Positions 24,153 to 33,718 of a stretch of 64,000 nt of DNA are shown here, one piece after another. Source of the stretch: Companilactobacillus allii (GTDB lineage: Bacteria; Bacillota; Bacilli; Lactobacillales; Lactobacillaceae); assembly GCF_001971585.1 (NCBI RefSeq), contig NZ_CP019323.1, positions 2,036,053 through 2,100,052 on the forward strand. The letters run 5' to 3'. The position numbers were made by a program, and so were the translations under genes. Under the pieces are notes generated by a model. The model saw nothing but the letters and a program-made list of their open reading frames with translations, searched no databases and was not told the origin of the DNA. The first letter of the stretch is position 1; every line of letters starts with the position of its first letter.

Positions 24153-24996
24153 AAAATTCACCTGGCACATCAAATGTAACACGACCAAGTTTTAACTTAC
24201 GAATATCTTCAATGATTCGTCTTGAAGCACGATCATAGTCATCTTTATAGCCAAATTTTTGTGTCAAAAGCATTAATAATTCTGGTGTTGTGTGATCGAA
24301 TAAATCACTTTTATCTAAACCATATGTATCTTGTAATCTCTCCAAATAATGTGTCTCTAAAAAATTCAAGGCATAAATTGCAACATCATCAGGTGCATAT
24401 ATCTTATCCTTAATAGCACCCGAAAGAGCAAGTTTCATCCCTACTTTAGGATCATCTATTTTAGGCCAAAGAATCCCTGGTGTATCTAATAAATCAATAT
24501 CATACTTAGTCTTCAACCAGTTTTGATTCTTTGTTACACCTGGTCTATTACCAGTTATAGCAATGTTCTTGCCAACAATTCTATTTAGAATCGTTGACTT
24601 ACCAACATTAGGTATACCTATACACATTGCTTTGATACGATAATTCTTTACACCATTTCTTTCATATTTAGCCACTTTTTCAGCTAATTCAGAATGGATC
24701 AAATTATTTATTTTACCCAATCCCTTATTATGCTTAGCATCAAGCTCAACAGAATGTGTACCTTCTTGTTCGAAGTTAACTTTCCAATCATTAGTTAACT
24801 TGGGGTCTGCCAAATCAGCCTTATTCAAAATAATAATATGTTTCTTTTGATCAATAATTTGTTCCAAAATTGGATTTCTGGAACTAAAAGGAAGTCTAGC
24901 ATCGACTATTTCAAGCACAATATCGACCATTTTAAGCCTGTCTTGAACCTGATTTTTTGCCTTGTTCATATGTCCTGGATACCATTGTAACGCCAT
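24142..24996 (-). CDS. rbgA: Ribosome biogenesis GTPase RbgA (YlqF)
   Basis: It is a GTPase needed for late 50S subunit assembly. The motifs are circularly permuted: NKAD (G4) near residue 60 comes before the P-loop [12 protein letters not shown] (G1) and DTPGIL (G3). The start MALQWYPGHMNKA is the family signature. ATG 24996 follows AGGTGA at five bases, so the three-codon-longer frame is not used. The length of 284 is normal. It is followed by rnhB, the same neighbours as in Bacillus. Confidence 0.95.
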   Translation of the reverse strand: MALQWYPGHMNKAKNQVQDRLKMVDIVLEIVDARLPFSSRNPILEQIIDQKKHIIILNKADLADPKLTNDWKVNFEQEGTHSVELDAKHNKGLGKINNLIHSELAEKVAKYERNGVKNYRIKAMCIGIPNVGKSTILNRIVGKNIAITGNRPGVTKNQNWLKTKYDIDLLDTPGILWPKIDDPKVGMKLALSGAIKDKIYAPDDVAIYALNFLETHYLERLQDTYGLDKSDLFDHTTPELLMLLTQKFGYKDDYDRASRRIIEDIRKLKLGRVTFDVPGEFYEE

Positions 24997-25005
24997 ACAT
25001 ATCAC

Positions 25006-25230
25006 CTATTTTCTATCTGTATCTTGATATTTTTGGTACGCTTCGTCAAAAATTGTCATACTCGGTAAATAACCAGCATTCAACTCCAAATAATTAGAGA
25101 TCTTCTCATAGTCAGTCTCCTGCTTAGGAAATGATTGATCTCTGTGTGCATTATTTGCAAATTCAGCTTCCGGCTCGGTACTGTTAACATTTCTCAATGT
25201 CATCAAAAACTCATAAAAACTTCGCCTCAT
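25006..25230 (-). CDS. YozE-like protein (UPF0346)
   Basis: The product has 74 residues. [14 protein letters not shown], then the acidic-polar middle and [23 protein letters not shown], match the YozE/UPF0346 SAM-like fold. The biochemical role of this family is not established. It lies between ypmS-like and rbgA genes, 10 bases upstream of the rbgA start, so it belongs to the same transcript. Confidence 0.85.
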   Translation of the reverse strand: MRRSFYEFLMTLRNVNSTEPEAEFANNAHRDQSFPKQETDYEKISNYLELNAGYLPSMTIFDEAYQKYQDTDRK

Positions 25231-25243
25231 TGTTCCTCCCTGT

Positions 25244-25840
25244 CTATTGCTTACTTGTAATCTTATTATTCATAATATCAAATGATAATTTATCATTCTT
25301 CAAATCAATCTTTTTAGCACGGATACCATATCCTTCTTTTGTAGTATATTTAGTAAACTTCAAAAGAATTGTTTGATTCTTACTATTAACACTGACCCAA
25401 TTAGGAATTTTAAAGCTGTTATTAATATAATTCATGACAAACTTAATTGGTAATGATAACTCTCCAATTTTAATATCTTTTGCCTTTAAAAGCACATCAC
25501 CATTAGTCTTAGCATATGGTGCCATAACCAATGTGAAGTGGATTTTTGATCCTAAAAACGCAATTGCTCCAGTAAGTTCGGCATCGTTTTTCAATTTAAC
25601 TTGATACTCAGTTTTACCGTCGTTTAATGTATTTTTAAGATAATATTGAGCCATCTTATTGGCTTCACTTTTATTCATATTAACTGTAAATACTTTGTCA
25701 TTTTGAGATTCTATTTTAGATGAAACTTGATAGGTTTCACTAGAAGAGCTTAAGACCTTTGTTCCTAAAATTCCAAAACTAACTACTAAAAGTACTATTA
25801 GTGCTAAAAATGCATATTTCCAATAATTTCTACTCTTCAT
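25244..25840 (-). CDS. YpmS-family membrane-anchored protein
   Basis: Residues 8-32 form an N-terminal transmembrane anchor ([18 protein letters not shown]), and the remaining 165 residues lie outside the membrane. Segments such as [19 protein letters not shown] and [17 protein letters not shown] match the YpmS family, which has no assigned activity. It follows the SGNH hydrolase gene by one base, the same pairing as ypmR-ypmS in Bacillus. This suggests a shared role at the cell surface. Confidence 0.82.
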   Translation of the reverse strand: MKSRNYWKYAFLALIVLLVVSFGILGTKVLSSSSETYQVSSKIESQNDKVFTVNMNKSEANKMAQYYLKNTLNDGKTEYQVKLKNDAELTGAIAFLGSKIHFTLVMAPYAKTNGDVLLKAKDIKIGELSLPIKFVMNYINNSFKIPNWVSVNSKNQTILLKFTKYTTKEGYGIRAKKIDLKNDKLSFDIMNNKITSKQ

Positions 25841-25841
25841 C

Positions 25842-26693
25842 TTACTTAATCAGCCATTCCTTAGTTGTTTTACTTACCTTATTAAATACTTGATCAGTCA
25901 TCATATCATAACCTTTACCATTTGGATGGAAGTGATCACCTGTATAAAGGTATGGATTATCACCATTTTTTTTCAATATTTTATCACTAGGTTGATACAA
26001 GTTATTAATATTAATAAAGTATGTATCTTTTTGATCCTCAGCAATCTGTGCAGAGGCTTTATTCCAATTAATAAATGCCGTTTTAGCATATTTAACATTG
26101 GATAAATAAATACTAAAGGGATTATAAATCCCTATTAAATAAATAGGTGCATCGCTATTGTAGCTTCTTATATCTGATAATAACTGCTTCAGTCTCTCAT
26201 CAAATTTGCCTTGTTCTGTTGTTATATCTGATTCCGTTAAGTCCAGTCCCTTACGTTTAAGAAGATGCATGAAGTCATTTCCACCAACTGTAACCGTAAT
26301 AATATCAGCCTTTGGCAAATCCTTGTGCATTGAATCATCATTTTGAATTCTAGTCATAATTTGATTACTAGTATCACCAGAAACTCCGTAATTATATGCA
26401 TTAGTTTTTACCTTATACTTCTTTGTAACTTTACTTTTAAGTCTAGTTACATATCCTCCACCAACGGACTTAGAATCACCAACACCTTGAGTTAATGAGT
26501 CCCCAATGGCAACGATGTTGATTTCACTTTTCTTTTTGACAACAATTTTTTTCTTTTTCTTTTGTACTACCTGTTCCGTTTTATTATTAGTAGTTGGTTC
26601 AGTTTTAGATTGAGTAAAATAATAACCTAATACTCCACCAATTGCTACTAAAATAACAACAATAATAATAATCCAAGTACTTTTTTTCTTCAT
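25842..26693 (-). CDS. SGNH/GDSL-family hydrolase (YpmR-like), secreted or anchored
   Basis: Residues 4-28 are a membrane segment, followed by a Lys-rich linker. The SGNH blocks are visible: GDSLTQGVGDS (nucleophile Ser), then YGVSGDTSNQI (Gly), VGGND (Asn) and HFHPNGKGYDMM (Asp/His pair). The product is probably an esterase or lipase acting outside the membrane; the substrate is unknown. The length is 283. It is the first gene downstream of the degV terminator and is paired with the ypmS-like gene. Confidence 0.88.
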   Translation of the reverse strand: MKKKSTWIIIIVVILVAIGGVLGYYFTQSKTEPTTNNKTEQVVQKKKKKIVVKKKSEINIVAIGDSLTQGVGDSKSVGGGYVTRLKSKVTKKYKVKTNAYNYGVSGDTSNQIMTRIQNDDSMHKDLPKADIITVTVGGNDFMHLLKRKGLDLTESDITTEQGKFDERLKQLLSDIRSYNSDAPIYLIGIYNPFSIYLSNVKYAKTAFINWNKASAQIAEDQKDTYFININNLYQPSDKILKKNGDNPYLYTGDHFHPNGKGYDMMTDQVFNKVSKTTKEWLIK

Positions 26694-26710
26694 ATATTAA
26701 TCCATCTTTC

Positions 26711-26740
26711 AAAAAAAAGCTGATGTTTTCATCAGCTTTT
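26711..26740 (-). terminator. Rho-independent terminator after degV
   Basis: An 11-bp stem (AAAAGCTGATG / CATCAGCTTTT) with a TTTT loop is followed on the minus strand by a run of T residues, eight bases after the degV stop. Confidence 0.85.
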
Positions 26741-26747
26741 ACTAAGT

Positions 26748-27590
26748 TTACTCTGTATAGAATTCTATTGCAAAAGCCCCTGATCCAGCATGTGTAGCAA
26801 TAACAGGACTTGTAACTCTAATCAATAAAGGAACATCAGGAACTATTTCCCTCAATTTCTCCTTGAGTTCATTAACATAATCCATCTTATCAACATATGA
26901 AATACCAATGGCCTTTATATTCTCAAGACTCTTTACTTCTTCCATGACATTATTCATATACTTCTCAATAGTCTTACGTCCACGACCACGTTTAGCAATA
27001 TCAAGACTATTGTTCTTCAATGTCAAAACCAGATTAATATTCAAAAGTGTTGATAAAGTTCCTGCAAAACGGCTCAAACGTCCACCACGCAAGATATTCT
27101 CAATACTGGTTACACCCATATATAAATAAGTATGATCACGTATCTTTTGAATCTCTTGTTTGATTTCGTCTACTGATTTACCTTCTTTTGCCAATTTAGC
27201 AGCTTGAATAACCTGAAATGCTAAGGCACGATCAGTAAACTCTGTATCTACCACTTCCATATGACGATCAGTCATTTCAGCCACTTGACGTGCAGCATTA
27301 ACAGTTCCACTGATCGACTCAGTCATATTTAGTGACAAAATATCGGTATAATCACTAGGAACTTCATCGATTATACTCATAAATGTTCCAATCGAAGGTT
27401 GTGAAGTTTTTGGTAATTCATTTGAAGAATCCATTTCTTTAACAAATTCTTCACGTGTGATATCAACGCCATCCGTATAAGTCTTACCATCAATGTTGAT
27501 TGTAAGTGGAACTACGCCAATTCCATATTCTTTTATTTCCTCTGAAGTTATCTGTACCGATGAATCGGTAAGGATTTTTACTTTACTCAA
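26748..27590 (-). CDS. DegV family fatty-acid-binding protein
   Basis: It is a DegV-fold protein of 280 residues. The family signatures are present: KILTDSSVQIT at the start, GIGVVPLTINIDGKTYTDGVD, SQPSIGTFM, LNMTESISGTVNAA and the C-terminal THAGSGAFAI. DegV proteins bind fatty acids and in some species act as FakB subunits presenting them to FakA kinase. Which is true here cannot be read directly. It is monocistronic, ended by the terminator at 26711-26740. Confidence 0.92.
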   Translation of the reverse strand: MSKVKILTDSSVQITSEEIKEYGIGVVPLTINIDGKTYTDGVDITREEFVKEMDSSNELPKTSQPSIGTFMSIIDEVPSDYTDILSLNMTESISGTVNAARQVAEMTDRHMEVVDTEFTDRALAFQVIQAAKLAKEGKSVDEIKQEIQKIRDHTYLYMGVTSIENILRGGRLSRFAGTLSTLLNINLVLTLKNNSLDIAKRGRGRKTIEKYMNNVMEEVKSLENIKAIGISYVDKMDYVNELKEKLREIVPDVPLLIRVTSPVIATHAGSGAFAIEFYTE

Positions 27591-27731
27591 TTTTATCCCT
27601 CTTTCATAGGGTTTTTCACTATTATTGTTTAAATTATAACAGATTTATACCACCATATTAAAAAAACTAATTCATATTTTTTAACATCTTTTTCTATTAT
27701 ATTATACTTATCGTAAATATTGAAAGTGAAA

Positions 27732-27763
27732 ATGAACTCCTACACAAATTATTAGGAGTTCAT
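27732..27763. repeat. 11-bp palindrome in the degV/TrhA intergenic region
   Basis: ATGAACTCCTA and TAGGAGTTCAT form perfect arms around a 10-base loop. On the minus strand the stem is followed by TTTTCACTTTC, a weak T-run. It may be an operator for the divergent genes or a weak terminator. Apart from this, I see only AT-rich DNA in the 250-base gap. Confidence 0.5.
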
Positions 27764-27841
27764 AATATCTCATATTTTAAAAAATTAAAGTTAGTTTAGT
27801 TTCACCTTATACGTTAAAATGAAATCAGTTACAATAGAAAG

Positions 27842-28510
27842 TTGGTCTTGAAATTGAGTAAAAAGGTCAGAACATTCACACGTAGATATATTATTAAAAA
27901 TGAAATCTTTAGTGCCATAACTCATGGAATTGGTATTATCCTAGCAGTTATTGGATCAGTTTTTTTATTAATTAAGGGATTCAATAACGGTGATCCCTTA
28001 GAAATAACAGCATACTTCATTTATGCTTTCACTTTATTTTTCCTGTACTTAAGCTCGACGTTATTTCATAGTTTATATTTCACCAAGGCTAAGCACGTTT
28101 TCCAAATATTTGACCACAGTTCAATCTTTTTGATGATTGCTGGTACATATACCCCATTTTGTTTAATCGCACTCAGAGGGTCAGCATTTGGCATCATTAT
28201 CTTATCAGTCATCTGGGTCCTAGCAATATTTGGAATACTTTGGAAAATATTCAATGTCGGTCGATTTAAGTTCTTTGAAACACTCTTATACATACTGATG
28301 GGTTGGGCAATTATTGTTGCCATGAAACCACTTTATGAAGCTATTGGAACAACTGGTATTTGGTTATTAGTTGCTGGTGGACTTGCATTCACAATTGGAG
28401 CATGTATTTACTTATTAAAGAATCTTAAATACGTCCACGTTATTTTTCATGTTTTTGTCATGATCGGCACAGCACTAATGTATTTCTCAGTATATTTTTA
28501 CGTTAATTAA
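27842..28510 (+). CDS. Hemolysin III / TrhA family membrane protein (PAQR fold)
   Basis: The product has about 222 residues and seven predicted membrane helices. Signatures are FSAITHGIGIILAVIGS, YLSSTLFHSLYF, FDHSSIFLMIAGTYTPFCL and, near the end, HVIFHVFVMIGTAL, with the conserved Ser, His, Asp and His metal-site residues of the family. Members are called hemolysin III or TrhA, and the activity is debated. The start is one of three TTG codons at 27842, 27848 and 27854, none with a strong ribosome site. It converges with folA, overlapping by eight bases. Confidence 0.9.
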   Translation: MVLKLSKKVRTFTRRYIIKNEIFSAITHGIGIILAVIGSVFLLIKGFNNGDPLEITAYFIYAFTLFFLYLSSTLFHSLYFTKAKHVFQIFDHSSIFLMIAGTYTPFCLIALRGSAFGIIILSVIWVLAIFGILWKIFNVGRFKFFETLLYILMGWAIIVAMKPLYEAIGTTGIWLLVAGGLAFTIGACIYLLKNLKYVHVIFHVFVMIGTALMYFSVYFYVN

Positions 28511-29000
28511 TTTTCTTTTGATAAGTTTTGAAGGTGTATGGATAGATATTTTTATCGTCCATGACACCTTCTTTTTTTTCAACCAAAACAAATTTATCAT
28601 AATCAATCCTTGGCATAACTGTATCCCCACCGAATTCGTGATCAATTCTAGTTAAATATAATCGATCCACATCATCTTTAAAAATTTCAAATATCGAACT
28701 ACCACCAATGACCATGACTTCTTCATCAGGTTTTACATATTCACTTAATTGTGACTTATCAGTTATGAGTACTACTGAATTAGGTACCTTATAATTTTCA
28801 TTTCTAGATAGGACAATATTCAGCCTATTTAAAAGTGGTCCATTTGGAAAACTTTCATAGGTTTTACGCCCCATTACTATGGGATGTCCCGTCGTGATAT
28901 TTTTGAATCTCAACATATCATTAGGAAGACTCCATGGCAATTTGCCATCTTTTCCAATAATATGATTTTTATCTTCTGCCCAAACAAAACTAATCTTCAT
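28503..29000 (-). CDS. folA: Dihydrofolate reductase
   Basis: It reduces dihydrofolate to tetrahydrofolate and is the target of trimethoprim. ISFVWAEDKNHIIGKDGKLPW, then LPNDMLRFKNITTGHPIVMGRKTYESF and EVMVIGGSSIFEIF, are the family blocks. The length of 165 is typical. It lies 11 bases downstream of thyA, which produces the dihydrofolate it recycles. Its 3' end overlaps the convergent TrhA-like gene. Confidence 0.96.
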   Translation of the reverse strand: MKISFVWAEDKNHIIGKDGKLPWSLPNDMLRFKNITTGHPIVMGRKTYESFPNGPLLNRLNIVLSRNENYKVPNSVVLITDKSQLSEYVKPDEEVMVIGGSSIFEIFKDDVDRLYLTRIDHEFGGDTVMPRIDYDKFVLVEKKEGVMDDKNIYPYTFKTYQKKIN

Positions 29001-29011
29001 TTAATCAACTC

Positions 29012-29968
29012 CTAAACAGCCACTGGCGCTTTAATTGCTGGTTCTGGATCATATCCTGTAACTTTAATATCTTTCGTATCAAGATCAAACATACTTTTAT
29101 CAGAGTTTATTTCTAATTGTGGACCTTCATGTACATCCCTTGAAAGTTGAGTCTTAACTTGATCAATATGATTGAGATAAATATGTGCGTCCCCTAAAGT
29201 ATGTACAAAATCGCCAACTTCTAATCCAGTTTCTCTAGCGACCAAGTGAGTTAATAGCGCATAACTAGCAATGTTGAATGGTACACCTAAAAACAGATCA
29301 CCACTTCTTTGATACAACTGACATGATAATTTACCGTCATTAACATAAAACTGGAACATTGTATGACAAGGAGGAAGTGCCATCGTTGGTACATCCTCTG
29401 GATTCCATGCACTTACGATCATACGTCTGGAATCGGGAGTAGTTTTTATTTGTTCAATAACATTTTCTATTTGATCAATGAAACCACCATCTCGTTTTTG
29501 CCAATGACGCCACTGTGAACCATAAACTAAACCAAGGTCACCATATTTGTCAGCAAAATCTTCATTTTCAAGAATATTCTTGTCAAAAGCTGACTTTTGA
29601 ATTTTATACTCTTTAGCAAATTCTTCATCGACCAGACTTCTTCTTCCAAAATCTGTCATATCTGGTCCTGAATAATCAGTACTTTCGATATATTTTTTAA
29701 ATGCCCATTCATCCCAAATATGGTTTTTGTGTTCCAACAAATAACGAATATTGGTATCTCCGTGTAAAAACCAAAGTAACTCGCTCTTAATCAAACCAAA
29801 GGGAACTTTCTTTGTAGTAAGGAGTGGAAATGATTTTGACAAATCAAATCTCATTTGATAGCCAAAAGTACTTATTGTACCAGTACCAGTACGGTCACTT
29901 TTTTTATGTCCATTATTTAACACATAATTCAATAAATCCAAATATTGTTGTTCATTAGTATTTGCCAT
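29012..29968 (-). CDS. thyA: Thymidylate synthase
   Basis: It methylates dUMP to dTMP with methylene-tetrahydrofolate. The catalytic Cys lies in [13 protein letters not shown], and [19 protein letters not shown] and [11 protein letters not shown]-type segments are present ([15 protein letters not shown]). The length of 318 reflects the lactobacillus/Staphylococcus form with an insertion of about 50 residues in the small domain. It precedes folA in one transcript, a classic functional pair. Confidence 0.96.
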   Translation of the reverse strand: MANTNEQQYLDLLNYVLNNGHKKSDRTGTGTISTFGYQMRFDLSKSFPLLTTKKVPFGLIKSELLWFLHGDTNIRYLLEHKNHIWDEWAFKKYIESTDYSGPDMTDFGRRSLVDEEFAKEYKIQKSAFDKNILENEDFADKYGDLGLVYGSQWRHWQKRDGGFIDQIENVIEQIKTTPDSRRMIVSAWNPEDVPTMALPPCHTMFQFYVNDGKLSCQLYQRSGDLFLGVPFNIASYALLTHLVARETGLEVGDFVHTLGDAHIYLNHIDQVKTQLSRDVHEGPQLEINSDKSMFDLDTKDIKVTGYDPEPAIKAPVAV

Positions 29969-29988
29969 ATTCTTCTCCTAAAAATAAA

Positions 29989-31878
29989 TTATTCAAACGA
30001 TCCGAGATATTCCCAGCGCTCCATCATTTTATCAGCTTCAGCGTTTTTTTCATCCAATTGACGTTGAAAATCCATTAAATCTTGATATCCATTTGCATCA
30101 TCAGCCAATTGATCGTTCAGTTTAGAAATTTCATCATCTAATTTTTCGATTTTAGGTTCCAATTTATCAAACTCTATTTTTTCAGCATACGTCAACTTTG
30201 TCTTTTCTTCTGGCTTTTTAGACTTAGTTACTGCTTGCTTCTTTTCTTTTTCTTCATGATGTTTAGCTTGTTGTTTTTCATTCATCTTTTGAAGATAACC
30301 AGAATAAGAATCATAACTCTCTTTAATTTGACCATTACCTGTAAAAATCAATAATTTGTCAGCGATTTTATCCAAGAAATATCTATCATGCGATACGGCC
30401 AAAACTGTACCCCTAAAGCTCTCTAAGTAATTCTCCAAAATCGTCAAAGTTTCAATATCCAAATTATTAGTTGGCTCATCAAGCAATAAAACGTTAGGTT
30501 GATTCATCAAAATTGATAACAAATATAAACGTCTCTTCTCACCACCAGATAGTTCACGAATAAAGGCACTTTGCATTTGATGATCAAATTTAAAAGTATC
30601 CAATAGTTGTGAAGCTGACATGCGTTCACCGTCAGTATTTCTGACGTTTTGGCCGATGCCTTCAAGATACATAATTACACGCTTATCAGGATCCATATCT
30701 TCAGTGTATTGAGTATAGTAACCTATTTTAACTGTTTGGCCAGTTTTAATGTTTCCTGAATCCAGTGGGATTTTCCCAGTTATCGTATTTAAAAATGTTG
30801 TTTTACCTGATCCATTAGCACCGGTAACACCTATTCTGTCACCCTTTGTTATTAGATAACTAAAATCATCAATAATTTTCTTGTTATCAAATTGCAAACT
30901 TGCATCTTTAATATCAAAAACATCATTTCCTAATCTTTGTTGTGCAATATCAATAGACATATCTTGTTGAACATCAGGTTTATCATTAAGATCCTCTTTT
31001 AGACCCTTGAACCTATCGATACGAGCTTGCTGTTTAGTTCCACGAGCTTTAACACCAGCACGCATCCAATCGAGTTCTTTTTTGTACATCTGTGTCTTAT
31101 GATGTTGTTCAGATGCATATATCTCTTCATTATCAGATTTCTGTGATAGATACTTCTCATAATTACCGTCGTATTCAGTAACATTGCGATTTTCTAGTTC
31201 AAAAATCCTAGTTGCAACAGTATTCAAGAAGTAACGATCATGGGTAACAAATAATACTGAACCTTTGTACTTATTCAAATATCCTTCTAACCAATCAATT
31301 GCTTCATAATCCAAATGGTTAGTAGGTTCATCAAGAATTAATAAATCTGAATCAGAAATCAAAGTTTGTGCCAAGGCGACACGTCTTTGTTGACCACCGG
31401 ATAAATCTGCAACTTTTTTGTTTAATTCAGTGATCCCTAATTTATTAAGAATGGATTTAACATCTGACTCCATTTGCCAAGCTTCAGCTGCATTCATTTG
31501 CTCCTGAAGTTTAAAAAAGTCATTTTGAATATTAGTATCTGTAGAATTGTTATTAAAATTCTCCAATGCACGTTCATATTTTCTAATTAATTGAAACTTC
31601 TCCCCACTACCAGCAAAGACAGAATCAATTACTGATAAATTTTCATCTAATTCTGGTTGCTGTGTTAAATAAGTTATCTTATAGTTCTTAGGCTTTTCTA
31701 AGCCAATAGAATTCAAATCTTCCGGATGTATTATTCCATCTAAGAGAGTTGTTTTACCAGCACCATTAAGTCCAAGAAGGCCAATACGGTCTCCTTCTCC
31801 AATAGTAAAGGTAACGTTTTTAAAAAGTGTTCTTTCACCAAATGATTTGTATGCATTTGTGATATTTAATGTTTTCAA
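29989..31878 (-). CDS. ABC-F family ATPase with Uup-type C-terminal coiled coil
   Basis: It has two ABC ATPase domains and no membrane part: Walker A GLNGAGKTTL and GANGSGKTTF, signatures LSGGQQRR and LSGGEKRR, Walker B LLILDEPTNHLD and VLLLDEPTNNLD. The linker between domains and a C-terminal coiled coil after residue 540, rich in Lys and Glu, match the Uup-like branch. ABC-F proteins act on ribosomes, rescuing stalled states, and some give antibiotic resistance. This branch is usually housekeeping. It lies 20 bases upstream of thyA. Confidence 0.93.
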   Translation of the reverse strand: MKTLNITNAYKSFGERTLFKNVTFTIGEGDRIGLLGLNGAGKTTLLDGIIHPEDLNSIGLEKPKNYKITYLTQQPELDENLSVIDSVFAGSGEKFQLIRKYERALENFNNNSTDTNIQNDFFKLQEQMNAAEAWQMESDVKSILNKLGITELNKKVADLSGGQQRRVALAQTLISDSDLLILDEPTNHLDYEAIDWLEGYLNKYKGSVLFVTHDRYFLNTVATRIFELENRNVTEYDGNYEKYLSQKSDNEEIYASEQHHKTQMYKKELDWMRAGVKARGTKQQARIDRFKGLKEDLNDKPDVQQDMSIDIAQQRLGNDVFDIKDASLQFDNKKIIDDFSYLITKGDRIGVTGANGSGKTTFLNTITGKIPLDSGNIKTGQTVKIGYYTQYTEDMDPDKRVIMYLEGIGQNVRNTDGERMSASQLLDTFKFDHQMQSAFIRELSGGEKRRLYLLSILMNQPNVLLLDEPTNNLDIETLTILENYLESFRGTVLAVSHDRYFLDKIADKLLIFTGNGQIKESYDSYSGYLQKMNEKQQAKHHEEKEKKQAVTKSKKPEEKTKLTYAEKIEFDKLEPKIEKLDDEISKLNDQLADDANGYQDLMDFQRQLDEKNAEADKMMERWEYLGSFE

Positions 31879-31939
31879 ATAATTTCACCACGTATTTCAG
31901 ATTTGTCACATATAGTTATATATTATATCAAATGGCAAC

Positions 31940-31970
31940 AAAAAACCGCTATCCAGAAAAGATAGCGATT
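31940..31970 (-). terminator. Rho-independent terminator after the 31981 gene
   Basis: CGCTATC and GATAGCG pair around CAGAAAA, followed on the minus strand by GTTTTTTG. It lies about 11 bases after the stop of the 31981-32445 gene. Confidence 0.8.
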
Positions 31971-31980
31971 CTTTATGTTT

Positions 31981-32445
31981 CTATAAATCTTTATTGTAGA
32001 TATCAAAAACAGTATGATCTCTGTCAATTGAAATGTATAAATTACCAGTTTTGCTTGAGATTGTTGAAGTTTGATATACATTATCTAACCCTTCAGCATC
32101 CTTTTGCTTGAATGGGAAGAAGATCTGCATTGGTTCCTTATCCTCATCATCTTCAAAAACAAGATCACATTTTTCAATATCTTGATACTTAATTACACGG
32201 TTAAACATTCCGTCTGCCATGGCAGCTGTCGAAACATCTGTATCTTTAATGTAGTCGGCTTCGGGTAAAATTTCAATTCTGAATCTCTTGCATGGGTGAA
32301 TCTCTTGCATACGTCCACCAGCAATACGTCCATAACTTGTAGTTACACGCGAAATCCATACGTCACTCATCTCACCGTGGTTCACTGTCCAAGTATCATC
32401 ATTTCTAAAGTAGAATTTTAATTCTTTGAAAACATGTTTTGTCAT
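31981..32445 (-). CDS. Conserved protein, function not recognised
   Basis: The product has 154 residues, soluble and acidic, with no signal or membrane segment. It reads as mostly beta-strand: FKELKFYFRNDDTWTVNHGE, then DVWISRVTTSYGRI and DLVFEDDEDKEPMQIFFPF. A basic patch, IHPCKRFRIEIL, lies near residue 50. It stands alone between cca and an ABC-F gene with its own terminator, so it is probably monocistronic. I recall similar unannotated proteins in lactobacilli but no function. Confidence 0.7.
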   Translation of the reverse strand: MTKHVFKELKFYFRNDDTWTVNHGEMSDVWISRVTTSYGRIAGGRMQEIHPCKRFRIEILPEADYIKDTDVSTAAMADGMFNRVIKYQDIEKCDLVFEDDEDKEPMQIFFPFKQKDAEGLDNVYQTSTISSKTGNLYISIDRDHTVFDIYNKDL

Positions 32446-32501
32446 ATTACCACCCTTTCGAATACTTCATTACTTTATAAACCAATGATACCACAGCAAA
32501 C

Positions 32502-33701
32502 TCATTTGCTTAACAAATATTCCCTCAATTTATCAAAATTGTTGTAAACGTTTCCTTCCACGACCTTATGCTCTAAATCGGACATGTACTTTCCGATTTC
32601 TGGACCCGGTTTAATGCCTAATATTTTGATGACATCATTACCAGTAATTGCCAGATCATGACTAGATTCTATTGGAATATTTACTACTTTTTGAGTTAAT
32701 GTATCGTCATCAAATTCAATTCTAAATAGTTGACACAAACTTTTAACTCGGTCGAAATTACTTACACCTAAACAATAAATATCCCAGATATCAAAATTAC
32801 CAGATTTGAATTGTTTGAGCATTTTGTCCGTCGCAACACTAATTTCACGTGACTTATTAGAAACTTTCCAATCACGTAGCATTTTGTTGAATTGATTTGG
32901 TTCTAGATCCATGACATATCCAATAGCCGTCCAGGCTGATTGCTCATCAACAAATGACTTATCGTCTAATTTTAATAATTTTTCCAAATTGCTCTTTTGA
33001 TCATTAAAAGATGGACAATATTCGAATAAATCAAGATTTAAAAAGTCTGAGAAGCCAATCTGCCAAGACTTACCTAGCATCAACTTTATAAATTCTTCCC
33101 GAATCCTCTCTATAGCTATCTTATTAAGTAAATGTGCATTATCTTTGATTGCTATCGCCGTTTCAGCTTCGACAGTAAATCCTAATTGTGACTGAAATCT
33201 AACAGCACGCATCATACGTAGCGCATCTTCATGGAATCTCTCTTCTGCCTTACCAACAGCTCTAATAACTCTTTTATTAAGATCGGCCAATCCATCGAAT
33301 TTATCAATAACTCTACCATTGCGATCCACAGCCAAGGCATTAATAGTAAAATCTCGACGCTTAAGGTCATCTTCTAAGGAACGTACGAAAGTAACTGAAT
33401 CAGGTCTTCTGAAATCCTGATAACCTGATTCAGTTCTAAAAGTTGTTATTTCATATGAGTCTTCTTCAAATAATACTGTGACAGTCCCATGCTGAATACC
33501 GGTATCAATCGTACGATTAAAGATGGTTTTTATTTCTTCTGGATATGCACTTGTAGCAATATCCACATCATGGATCGGCAAGCCCAAAATGTGATCGCGC
33601 ACACTTCCCCCAACAAAATAAGCTTCAAATCCTGCTTTTTCTATTTCCTCCAAAACTGGCAATGCCTTTTTGAAATCGGAAGGAAGTTGTTTAATACGCA
33701 T
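32502..33701 (-). CDS. cca: CCA-adding tRNA nucleotidyltransferase
   Basis: It adds or repairs the 3' CCA of tRNAs. The nucleotidyltransferase head is clear: AYFVGGSVRDHILG, then DVDIATSAYPEEI with the two catalytic Asp residues, and RRDFTINALAVD. EDALRMMRAVRFQSQLGF follows. The length of 399 fits the class II bacterial enzyme of Gram-positives. It is 17 bases downstream of the TPR gene. Its presence fits the tRNA-like element in the prophage lacking an encoded CCA. Confidence 0.95.
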   Translation of the reverse strand: MRIKQLPSDFKKALPVLEEIEKAGFEAYFVGGSVRDHILGLPIHDVDIATSAYPEEIKTIFNRTIDTGIQHGTVTVLFEEDSYEITTFRTESGYQDFRRPDSVTFVRSLEDDLKRRDFTINALAVDRNGRVIDKFDGLADLNKRVIRAVGKAEERFHEDALRMMRAVRFQSQLGFTVEAETAIAIKDNAHLLNKIAIERIREEFIKLMLGKSWQIGFSDFLNLDLFEYCPSFNDQKSNLEKLLKLDDKSFVDEQSAWTAIGYVMDLEPNQFNKMLRDWKVSNKSREISVATDKMLKQFKSGNFDIWDIYCLGVSNFDRVKSLCQLFRIEFDDDTLTQKVVNIPIESSHDLAITGNDVIKILGIKPGPEIGKYMSDLEHKVVEGNVYNNFDKLREYLLSK

Positions 33702-33718
33702 GTAATTACCTCACAAAA

